A stretch of DNA of 64,000 nt, taken from the IMG/VR virus record IMGVR_UViG_3300027985_000843, positions 124,001-188,000 of that record. One strand, 5' to 3'. How positions within the stretch are numbered: the stretch's first letter is position 1; the number at the start of each line of letters is the position of its first letter. A program made the position numbers and the translations under genes. Shown piece by piece: positions 53,629 through 61,318 of this stretch. Under the pieces are notes generated by a model. It saw nothing but the letters and a program-made list of their open reading frames with translations, did no database searches and was not told the origin of the DNA. This stretch comes from a virus.

Positions 53629-54789
53629 TCAGGGCACCGTGAATGCGTTGCTGGCCTGACCATCCGCTGTCACCGTGATGGTGTCTCCGGACGTCAGACC
53701 AGCGATCAGGGTCGAGTCGATGATGATCTGGGTATCGCCCACAGCTCCAGGAGCCGTGCCTGTGATGGTGGCCTCGTCCAAGGTCACGTCGCCCACACCA
53801 GCACCAACCAGGTGGACGGAGCCCAGAACGGTGAAGCCCTCGCCGTCGATGGTGACGTCGCCAGCTGCCGGGGCATCCAAGGTCACAGCGGTGATGGAAG
53901 CGGGCACCACGAAGGCTGTGCTTGCCTTGCCATCGGCCGTAACCACGATGGTGTCATCCGGCGCCAGGCCAGGGACCAACGTGGCGTCCACGATGATCTG
54001 CGTGGCACTCACGGCACCAGGAGCCACCGCTTCGATCTCGGTCTTGGTGAGGGTGATCGGGGCACCCACGCCAGCACCATCGAACGTGACAGAGGTTTCG
54101 TTCGGAGCGGACGAATCGAAGTCGGTACCGTCGATCGTGATGTCTCCGGCGGCCGGGTCGTTCAGGGCTGCCCCCGTGACGATCGGCTTCGTGTAGATGG
54201 TGAAGGCCGCTGTCGTCTGAGCATCCGATCGAACCTGCACAGTGTCACCGTCAGCCAACCCGACGAGCAGGGTGGAATCGATCACGATGCTGGTATTGCC
54301 TACGGCTCCGGGAGCGACCGCCTCGATCTGGGCCTTGGTAAGGGTCACCGACCCGATGCCAGACCCAGAGAAGATGACCGTCGTGATCTCCGGCAACACC
54401 GACAGGAAGTTGGTGCCCGTGATCGTCAGGTCGCCCGCCGCCGGACTGTCCGGTGTCGTGGCCGTGATGGTCGGGGCATTCAGGTCAGCGATCACGAGAT
54501 TCACGACGCTGATCAGACCAGCACTCTGGAGGCCGGCGATCTTGCCCGACCCGGCGGACATGAGCACTCGCTGGGTCTCTTCCAAGTCGATGTATCCTGC
54601 GACCGTCGCATCGGTGGCCTTGACTCGGGGAATGTAGCACGGCTGCTTCCGAGAGTTGGCGTAGCCATCCCTGGCGTACGTCTTGGGGTCGGAAGTCATA
54701 CGGTGGGCGGTCTTGTTCGGCAGCCCGTCGTCAATGTCGTCGACGAGCAGGGCGCCCTGAACGGTCTGTGAGTGGATGAGCCGTAGCAT
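53629..54789 (-). CDS. Virion protein with three IPT/TIG-like repeats, 386 aa
   Basis: After an N-terminal arm of about 105 residues (VQGALLVDDIDDGLPNK, then RVKATDATVAGYIDLEETQR) come three Ig-like repeats of about 90 residues (about 108-200, 201-295, 296-386). Each begins P-A-A-G-D-x-T-I-x-G-x-x-F and ends in a strand such as DTITVTADGQ. The copies are very similar, suggesting recent duplication. Such domains usually mediate attachment to carbohydrates or to other virion proteins. The start ATG follows AGGAGACAC. Confidence 0.78.
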   Translation of the reverse strand: MLRLIHSQTVQGALLVDDIDDGLPNKTAHRMTSDPKTYARDGYANSRKQPCYIPRVKATDATVAGYIDLEETQRVLMSAGSGKIAGLQSAGLISVVNLVIADLNAPTITATTPDSPAAGDLTITGTNFLSVLPEITTVIFSGSGIGSVTLTKAQIEAVAPGAVGNTSIVIDSTLLVGLADGDTVQVRSDAQTTAAFTIYTKPIVTGAALNDPAAGDITIDGTDFDSSAPNETSVTFDGAGVGAPITLTKTEIEAVAPGAVSATQIIVDATLVPGLAPDDTIVVTADGKASTAFVVPASITAVTLDAPAAGDVTIDGEGFTVLGSVHLVGAGVGDVTLDEATITGTAPGAVGDTQIIIDSTLIAGLTSGDTITVTADGQASNAFTVP

Positions 54790-54838
54790 GTGTGTCTCCT
54801 GTCAGGTTCTACCCTTTGGACCTATAAAAGAAGAATCA

Positions 54839-55489
54839 TCACAACGGCAGGTAGTTCGCCATTGTGGCCGTGAAGGTCGCGGTAGCACCACCCCCACGAA
54901 CAACCAGGGTCGCCACTGACCCGGGCTGAAGACTTCGGACCTCCCCAGGAGGTATCCTGATCTCAGGACCTCCCTCCACCGGTGCCACATACAGGGGGGT
55001 TGCGGTCTCTTCGTTGTGAACGGCCACATCCTTCATACTGAACGGGAGGTTCAGAGTGAGAGACCCCGAGATGTCAGCAGCACTCGGAGCTGTGCCCCTG
55101 ATGCTCACCGTGCTCGACGCCTGAAGTTCGTCATCCGGAAGGATCAGGTTTGGGTTCCCGATTGCTCCACCGACCCCTGCGAAGTCCACGGGCTGGAACT
55201 GGATCCAGATGTGCTGGGTATCCGTGATCCCCGCGAGGACCGTGTAGTTGTCCGGGTCGAACACGGCCCTGATGTGGTTCCAGTTGTTGACGCTGTTGAG
55301 GGTCGCCCTGTTGATGGACGAGTCCAGGTGGCCCGAGGATATGGGGGCCGTGAAGAGGGCCGTGAAGGGGCCGTTGAACGTCGCGGCGGCCAGGAAACGG
55401 TACCCTGCCACGTCGGCCCTCTTGGGGGTCAGGAGGTCCACCAGATTTGCTCGACGTCGGATGACGGAAAAGTCGCGTGTGTTGCTCAT
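54839..55489 (-). CDS. Beta-rich virion protein, 216 aa
   Basis: A protein with a short basic N-terminus (MSNTRDFSVIRRRANLVDLL) and a beta-rich body (AAATFNGPFTALFTAPIS, WIQFQPVDFAG, then PEIRIPPGEVRSLQPGSVAT and FTATMANYLPL). The composition fits a minor capsid or tail surface protein. It lies 49 nt before the IPT-repeat gene. No family was recognised. Confidence 0.65.
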   Translation of the reverse strand: MSNTRDFSVIRRRANLVDLLTPKRADVAGYRFLAAATFNGPFTALFTAPISSGHLDSSINRATLNSVNNWNHIRAVFDPDNYTVLAGITDTQHIWIQFQPVDFAGVGGAIGNPNLILPDDELQASSTVSIRGTAPSAADISGSLTLNLPFSMKDVAVHNEETATPLYVAPVEGGPEIRIPPGEVRSLQPGSVATLVVRGGGATATFTATMANYLPL

Positions 55490-55516
55490 GGGTACCCTCT
55501 ACGATTCACAAGAGGA

Positions 55517-58177
55517 CTAGCTGTTGACTGTGATGGTCCAGCCGGGCAGAGCTGTCTGCGCCGCCGCCTTGATTGCCGGTGTTGGGGTCGCGTTGGTCCC
55601 GCCCGAGAGGTTGATGGTGCCTGCTGCCGGGCGTCCCGCCGCACCCGTGGTGAAATCAATGAGGATTTGATCGACTGCTGCGAGGGTGAGGGCGTTGTCA
55701 TGCATGTCGAACGTTGTGCAAGTAGCCGCAATGACCGATGGTGCGTAACCGGTGATTACGTTCCCAAAGTAGTGCGCCTCGACCAAAGCAGTGCAACCTG
55801 TGAACGATGGCAGTGTTCCAACAAAACCACTGTTGTATCCGTACACAACAAGCAACGCCGGCTTGCTCCCAAGATCGGGTAGCTGTGTGAACGCAGGGTT
55901 ATCGTTGAAATAGTACCTACTCAAAGATGTCGCGCCAGATAGGGTTGGGGGCGCACCAATCAAATCGTTTGCTGTGCAGTACAACAGTAGGAGACTCGTT
56001 GGTGCACAATACCCACGAATCACGTACGTACCAGCGCTCGCGTAGGTGTGAGTGATTGCCTGGTTCACCCCAGTGCCCGTGTACCAATTGCTCGTCCCGT
56101 CACCCCACTCGAACACGTACACCGCGCCCGCCGCAAGGTTCATCGTCCAGTTCTGTGTCGTGTCCGTGGTAGTGACCTCCCAGAACGGCTCGGGGATGGT
56201 GCCGGACAGCTTGCCTGCGCGGATCGCTTCGAAGGGGTTGAACTCGGAGAGATAGTGGGTCACCGCTGCGATCGTACTGCCAGCGTCCAAGTCGGCCACC
56301 AGATACGGCAACGACTGCGTGTAGGTCGTGTCTGTGACCGGGTTCGATCCCGATGTCGTGGGAACGAGGGTCCAATCGGCATACGTGCCACCTTTTAGCC
56401 ACACACTGAACTGCCCGTCCACGCGGCGCGTGATCCAAAACTCATACTCGACCCCTGCCGTCAACACCCCTGTGGCCGTGCCGAAGATGTTGACGTGTCC
56501 GCCGCCTACGTTCCTGCGAAGGTACAGTTCGCCAGCACTGCCCAAGATGAGCGCGTACCCGACAGGCGCGTTGGACCCAGCCACACGATCACTCAAGAAA
56601 TTCAAGAACGTGGTTTGCAGCGAAGCCACGCTCGCCTTGAAGTACCACGCTCCGTACGCCGCAAAGTTGGCTTGGGTCCACACCACACCTGCGGTCACGC
56701 ATTGGATCGATCGAGCGCCTGGCCGACCGTTCGCAGGTGCCGCTTCGATCACCTTGTGGGTTCCGCTCTGCACCTGCCACCCGTTCGCGATCTCGTTCGG
56801 TGCGCCCACCGCTGCCAGCGAGACCGGGCACGAACCGTCGCTGTGTACACGCGCATCGAGCAGGCACTTGGTCGCGCCCCTCAGGTACTCGGCGCGGACC
56901 TCGGCGGGGGTGAGGGCTGCCACCTGTACTTTCCCACTAGCAACCTCGCCCCAAAATCGCGTTGTCGGGCTTCCGCCATATGCCCCGATTCGCCACGTCG
57001 GGTTGGCTCCTACAGCCAAGTCAACCGCAGGACCTGCGGATACACTATGCTCCACAGAATCGATGAACAGTCGCGCGTTCTGACCGTTTACTTTGACAAG
57101 TGCCACATGGGTTGGTTTCTTGGGGAGCAGGTAGCCTACCCAAGACTGAGGCGTGCCCGCGACATCAGACCAAAAATTGGCCAGTGCGTTATCAAACCTG
57201 AACAAAAGCAAACCGATGCTGAGCAGATTCTGATTTGACAGCGCCGTAGTACTGTCGACCTCAACCCAGAACGAGCATGAGAACGAGGTGGGGGCGGCAC
57301 AGACCGCAGTCCCGGTCACGTACCCGCTCTTGTCAAAACGGAATGAGGTAGTAAACGGACCCTTACGAGACACATCGATCGCCCCAGCCGTTATGGTTCC
57401 CGGTGTCCCCGCATGGTTCGGTACCTGCCCGCCCGAACCCACCACGGGCTCCATGTCGAGAATGATCCCTTCCGCCGCGTACTCGCTCGGTGTCTTGGAT
57501 GGGTACGGCAGCGAGAACCCCTTGCGCGGGCGACGCACCACCGATGGCCCCGCCACAAGCTCACGATGGAGCCGGGCGATGTCGGCGTCGGTGATGCCGT
57601 CGGCGTCGATCATGAGGCTGGCGTGGTTCGGCCTAGTTGCGCTCTGGTTGATGCGGACTTCCTGCGCGGATGATGCCCAGGTTTGCGCATTGGATACAGA
57701 GTTGGTCACCACCGCCCCATCTACAAAAAACCTCGTAGGACTGCCACTAACCAATAGCGCAGCAACACTGGAGTTGTTGTACATTTTGGTGGTTACGGGC
57801 GATGCCAAGCAAGACGCACTGCCATTGTACGTAGCCAGACTTGTACTGCTAACGTAAAAGTAAAAAGACGTCCAAGGCGGCGTGCCGAAAAACACAGAGT
57901 TCGCTGGCGTTCCGTGAAGATTGCTCGCCATACACACCAACAGGAGCCCAGTCGATGGGAATTCCAGAGACAGGGCAGCGGCGAAGGTTTGTACGAGTCC
58001 AGTATTCGAAATGTACAAGCCTTTGCCTTTGCGCGTGTTTTGCCACTTGCCTGTCCCACTGCCGACGAATGAGGAAGTGTGGCTGTACGCGCTCAGGTCT
58101 TGGTACGAACCCGTGCGGTAGTCGACGTACAGACGAAGCCGACCGTCCTCATGAAGTGCGCGAATGAACTGTCCCAT
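55517..58177 (-). CDS. Modular adhesin/tail fibre with LamG-like, PKD-like and leucine-rich domains, 886 aa
   Basis: The start at 58177 (MGQFIRALHEDGRLRLYV) shares TAATG with the previous gene. Modules in order: LamG-like (1-200), second LamG-like (240-450; FRFDKSGYVTG onward), a third beta domain (470-665), then a PKD-like segment (YVFEWGDGTSNWYTGTG, ending THTYASAGTYVIRGY) and a leucine-rich region with N-x-x-x repeats ending GWTITVNS. That last pattern is familiar from phage fibre C-termini, where it contacts the receptor. The region is less G+C rich than its neighbours. A receptor-binding role is inferred from the architecture. Confidence 0.82.
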   Translation of the reverse strand: MGQFIRALHEDGRLRLYVDYRTGSYQDLSAYSHTSSFVGSGTGKWQNTRKGKGLYISNTGLVQTFAAALSLEFPSTGLLLVCMASNLHGTPANSVFFGTPPWTSFYFYVSSTSLATYNGSASCLASPVTTKMYNNSSVAALLVSGSPTRFFVDGAVVTNSVSNAQTWASSAQEVRINQSATRPNHASLMIDADGITDADIARLHRELVAGPSVVRRPRKGFSLPYPSKTPSEYAAEGIILDMEPVVGSGGQVPNHAGTPGTITAGAIDVSRKGPFTTSFRFDKSGYVTGTAVCAAPTSFSCSFWVEVDSTTALSNQNLLSIGLLLFRFDNALANFWSDVAGTPQSWVGYLLPKKPTHVALVKVNGQNARLFIDSVEHSVSAGPAVDLAVGANPTWRIGAYGGSPTTRFWGEVASGKVQVAALTPAEVRAEYLRGATKCLLDARVHSDGSCPVSLAAVGAPNEIANGWQVQSGTHKVIEAAPANGRPGARSIQCVTAGVVWTQANFAAYGAWYFKASVASLQTTFLNFLSDRVAGSNAPVGYALILGSAGELYLRRNVGGGHVNIFGTATGVLTAGVEYEFWITRRVDGQFSVWLKGGTYADWTLVPTTSGSNPVTDTTYTQSLPYLVADLDAGSTIAAVTHYLSEFNPFEAIRAGKLSGTIPEPFWEVTTTDTTQNWTMNLAAGAVYVFEWGDGTSNWYTGTGVNQAITHTYASAGTYVIRGYCAPTSLLLLYCTANDLIGAPPTLSGATSLSRYYFNDNPAFTQLPDLGSKPALLVVYGYNSGFVGTLPSFTGCTALVEAHYFGNVITGYAPSVIAATCTTFDMHDNALTLAAVDQILIDFTTGAAGRPAAGTINLSGGTNATPTPAIKAAAQTALPGWTITVNS

Positions 58178-59253
58178 TATCGGTTCCTCATCTGTCGGGC
58201 TCGGCGCCCCCACTCGCGCACCTGCGCGGGATTCAACTCGAACCCGTACACAGCCGATTGGAAGATGGTGCCCTTGTACCGGTTGCCCCCCACGATGTCC
58301 TGACCGAAGAACGCCTTGCTCGCCGCATCGAACGAAGCGAGCCGCACGTCCCCAGCCACGCTACCCATCACCCGGTCATTCACCATCAGACGCATGCCCG
58401 TGGAAGAGATGCTCGCGGCCACTACGAACGGTTGCCCGAACTCGCTCCCGCCGTACCCACTGGTGATGGTGACGCCGGTGGTGTCGTCCTTCTCCCAGAC
58501 CAGCGTGCCTGCGCTCAGGTCGTAGTAGAGGCTGTACCGCTTCCCCGCAATCCCCACCTCGTAGATGCGACCGTCCGCGCTCGGGGTGGTGGGCTGGACG
58601 AGAGACAGGACGGTGAAGGTCTGCGTGTCGAGCGGTCCGCCCGCTGCCCAGTCGAGGCCCGCGTACTGACTCCCGTTGAACGTGAGCCCGCGCCCGCTCC
58701 GCTGCCCCGGCATCGTGCTTGCCGTGTGCCCGTCCCCCAGTCGCGCGTAGTTCAACGCGCCCGGCACGAGCGAGAGGCTGCGGGTGACCTGTGGGTGCTC
58801 AATCGCAGAGAAATCGTCAAACTCCGCGTACCCGTTTGCGATGATAGAGAGGAATAGGTTGCCATTCACGAAGGCGACCTTATCGAATTCCTGCCACGAC
58901 AACGTGCTGTTGGTGTTGATGTCAAGCACGCCGCTAGTTCCACCTACATAAGCGGTTACAATTCCCGTGGTCCACCCTCGGAGATGCAGATACTTTGAGG
59001 GCAGCACTTGAGACGCCCATCCGAGACCGGTATCGGTGACTCGCATCACACGCGTCCCACTTCCTCCTGGCCTCGCCCCCAAAACACTTGTAACCACAGC
59101 ACCGGAACCAGCGGGCCAATTGGGAAGCAGTGGGTTTTCGAATCCGCCATCAGTCAGCAACTCAGCCCCCACGTCCTGGCGGAACTGCCCGTCCATCGGA
59201 AGGCACACGATCGCGTACTGCGGCGCGATGCGGTCAATGTCTGGATACGTCAT
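58177..59253 (-). CDS. Adhesin with galactose-binding-like and LamG-like domains, 358 aa
   Basis: Residues about 25-150 form a galactose-binding-like beta domain (ELLTDGGFENPLLPNWPAGS, then RVMRVTDTGLGWASQVLPS, with a final EFDDFSAIE). Residues about 160-345 are LamG-like (SGRGLTFNGSQYAGLDW, then RIYEVGIAGKRYSLYYD). The C-terminus is a short basic helix RRARQMRNR. The start overlaps the previous gene by 4 nt. It appears to be a smaller relative of the large adhesins around it. A sugar-binding role is inferred. Confidence 0.78.
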   Translation of the reverse strand: MTYPDIDRIAPQYAIVCLPMDGQFRQDVGAELLTDGGFENPLLPNWPAGSGAVVTSVLGARPGGSGTRVMRVTDTGLGWASQVLPSKYLHLRGWTTGIVTAYVGGTSGVLDINTNSTLSWQEFDKVAFVNGNLFLSIIANGYAEFDDFSAIEHPQVTRSLSLVPGALNYARLGDGHTASTMPGQRSGRGLTFNGSQYAGLDWAAGGPLDTQTFTVLSLVQPTTPSADGRIYEVGIAGKRYSLYYDLSAGTLVWEKDDTTGVTITSGYGGSEFGQPFVVAASISSTGMRLMVNDRVMGSVAGDVRLASFDAASKAFFGQDIVGGNRYKGTIFQSAVYGFELNPAQVREWGRRARQMRNR

Positions 59254-60893
59254 CGTGCGGCCCTCAGCATGTAATTGGCTACCATCGCTCGCTCAGATGT
59301 TGAAAGCTCACCCGACACCAAAAATATCTTCCGCTCGGTTCCAGCTAGGTACTGACTCAGCCCCCCGTAAGCCCCCAAGGTAATACCCGTTGAATCGGTA
59401 GACCCAGCGTTACCAACCACCTGCGTTCCCCCATTGATACCAATCTTAGAATTCGCGCCGTTGAAAACAGCGTCTACGACAAACGAAGTGACAACCGCTG
59501 GGTAGGAGGGACCGACCACTTGCGCTCCAGCGTATATATTGATTTTCCCACCGGTTCCCTCGAAGATCCGCATAGAGTTTCCGGCAACCCCGTCCACAAG
59601 TGTCTGTGTAGGTACCGCTGCATTGAGTGTGCACAACACGAAGATGTGCGTTGGTTGTGGAAGTGGAGCTGTGACCCTGAAGTAATCCGACACACCATCG
59701 AACCGCACCCCGAGCCCGTCGCTCGACTTCCACCCCATGTTTGCTGCCGTGGCCTGCGCGAACTTGGTCCCCGCCAGCGTGCCACTGCCGTAGTAGTTGA
59801 GTTTTTTGCAGGAACGTTGTTCGAGTCGGATACGCGCAAAGTCCGCGTACCCACTGTTCGGGAAAGCGGTAACTCTCAAGTTCGTATCCCCGGCCCAAGT
59901 ACCCTCACCTTGACTGAACATCCAATCCACGTTCGACCCCGACAAGACCGCAGCGTTGCCGAGGTCTACTCGGTAACTGGTGGAAGTCCTTCGAGCGGCG
60001 TAAAGAGATGCGACGTATCGATTTCCTACAATACCAACCGGTTGATACATCGTAAAAGCGGTGCCAGCTCCGGTAGCCGTCATCCTAACAAAGTTAGTGA
60101 TCCCACTTGGACCACCAACCATGTGGGCCAGAGTTGACTGGTATGCACTCCACCCTGTCACACCGGCATCGAAGTCTGGGTTCAGGAGATTCGCCGGTGT
60201 ATTCAAATCGTACGTCCCAGGCTCATCTCCATCGAGGTAGAGCCCGTTATCGTACGTCCCGCCGAAGTCGGTCAGCAGGCTGCGGGGTGTCCAACCCTCG
60301 ATGGCACTTGCACCGAACGCCTCTTCCTCATCGAAGGCGTCGCGGTAGACGTCGATCTTGTAGACGGTGGCACCCCACGGTTTGGTTCCTGTGGACGAAG
60401 CACCCACGAAGAGGGTGGTTGGACTTCCTGTGGCAAGTGTGATGCTGTCGCTGCCGATCCGGACGCCGTCACACCAAAATTCCACAGTTCCGTCAACAAA
60501 TACCCAACCGAGAGTGTGGCGGCCAGCACTTATGGTGTCGTCACTGACGACCGACGCTCCACCATTGCCAATCATCTTGAGCTGGTTCGTGGAAGCTAGA
60601 CCCAGTTCGAAGCGATCCCCCAAAGAAGGATGGCCGCAATTAAGGAGAGCCCTTTGCGTGCCGCTTGCTGGCACACTCACATCGGCGAAGATACTCCAAT
60701 GAGACAAGGACCCGACCAGGTCCGCACCTCGCCCACCGAAGACGATGTACCCACCCCCGGACAGGTCCGCACCCTGGTCCACGCTCACCGAACCGTAGAC
60801 AACCCCACCGCCCCCCATCACGTAGCCGAGGTGTTGGAAGCTATTGGAGAACTGGAGGTACTGGGAACGAATGCCGGGAATCCAGAGCTTCAT
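59250..60893 (-). CDS. Adhesin with LamG-like and galactose-binding-like domains, 547 aa
   Basis: Residues about 55-215 resemble a LamG-like domain (HWSIFADVSVPASGTQRALL, then GRHTLGWVFVDGTVEFWCDG). Residues about 235-365 form a carbohydrate-binding-like beta sandwich (NLLNPDFDAGVTGWSAYQST), followed by another LamG-like unit (VRFDGVSDYFRVT). The start ATG follows AAGGGATGAG. It is part of the adhesin array and shows the same module types as the genes at 55517, 58177 and 61319. The exact ligand is unknown. Confidence 0.78.
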   Translation of the reverse strand: MKLWIPGIRSQYLQFSNSFQHLGYVMGGGGVVYGSVSVDQGADLSGGGYIVFGGRGADLVGSLSHWSIFADVSVPASGTQRALLNCGHPSLGDRFELGLASTNQLKMIGNGGASVVSDDTISAGRHTLGWVFVDGTVEFWCDGVRIGSDSITLATGSPTTLFVGASSTGTKPWGATVYKIDVYRDAFDEEEAFGASAIEGWTPRSLLTDFGGTYDNGLYLDGDEPGTYDLNTPANLLNPDFDAGVTGWSAYQSTLAHMVGGPSGITNFVRMTATGAGTAFTMYQPVGIVGNRYVASLYAARRTSTSYRVDLGNAAVLSGSNVDWMFSQGEGTWAGDTNLRVTAFPNSGYADFARIRLEQRSCKKLNYYGSGTLAGTKFAQATAANMGWKSSDGLGVRFDGVSDYFRVTAPLPQPTHIFVLCTLNAAVPTQTLVDGVAGNSMRIFEGTGGKINIYAGAQVVGPSYPAVVTSFVVDAVFNGANSKIGINGGTQVVGNAGSTDSTGITLGAYGGLSQYLAGTERKIFLVSGELSTSERAMVANYMLRAAR

Positions 60894-60896
60894 GAC

Positions 60897-61310
60897 TCAT
60901 CCCTTCGCGGGCTTGTCCTTGACGGTGGCCTTGTCTTTGATGACGGCCTTCGCCAGCTTCTTTTCCTTGTCGGTGCGTTCATTCGCAGGCTTTGCCTTCG
61001 CCGTCTCGATCTCGGCCACAATCTCATCGTGCAGCTCAAGCCGCTTCGTGACACCGTCTGCATCAGTCTCGATTGGGTATGTGTCCTTGATGCCGACCCA
61101 CTTGGAGTGCTTGTCGAGGGGCAGGGGGTTGCCTTCCGCGTCGACTTCATCCTTCCAACCGGGAAGCTGATTGATCGGGACGAAGACCCCGCCGATCTTC
61201 TTGCAGCCGATGCGGGGCTGCCCGTTAACTGTGGAGTTGCACATGTCGTTCTGGATCGCGTACACGTCCAGAACAACTTGCTCGTCGGCGGTTTCGAGAA
61301 TCTTGGTCAT
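60897..61310 (-). CDS. Small charged protein in the adhesin array, 137 aa
   Basis: The first 90 residues form an alpha/beta domain with two Cys residues (NDMCNSTVNGQPRIGCKKIG) and a WVGIKDTYPIETD strand. The last 40 residues are Lys/Ala/Asp/Glu-rich and probably disordered (ETAKAKPANERTDKEKKLAK). The ATG at 61310 has GAGGTAGGAC upstream. It lies between two adhesins and may be an assembly or attachment factor. No family was recognised. Confidence 0.68.
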   Translation of the reverse strand: MTKILETADEQVVLDVYAIQNDMCNSTVNGQPRIGCKKIGGVFVPINQLPGWKDEVDAEGNPLPLDKHSKWVGIKDTYPIETDADGVTKRLELHDEIVAEIETAKAKPANERTDKEKKLAKAVIKDKATVKDKPAKG

Positions 61311-61318
61311 GTCCTACC

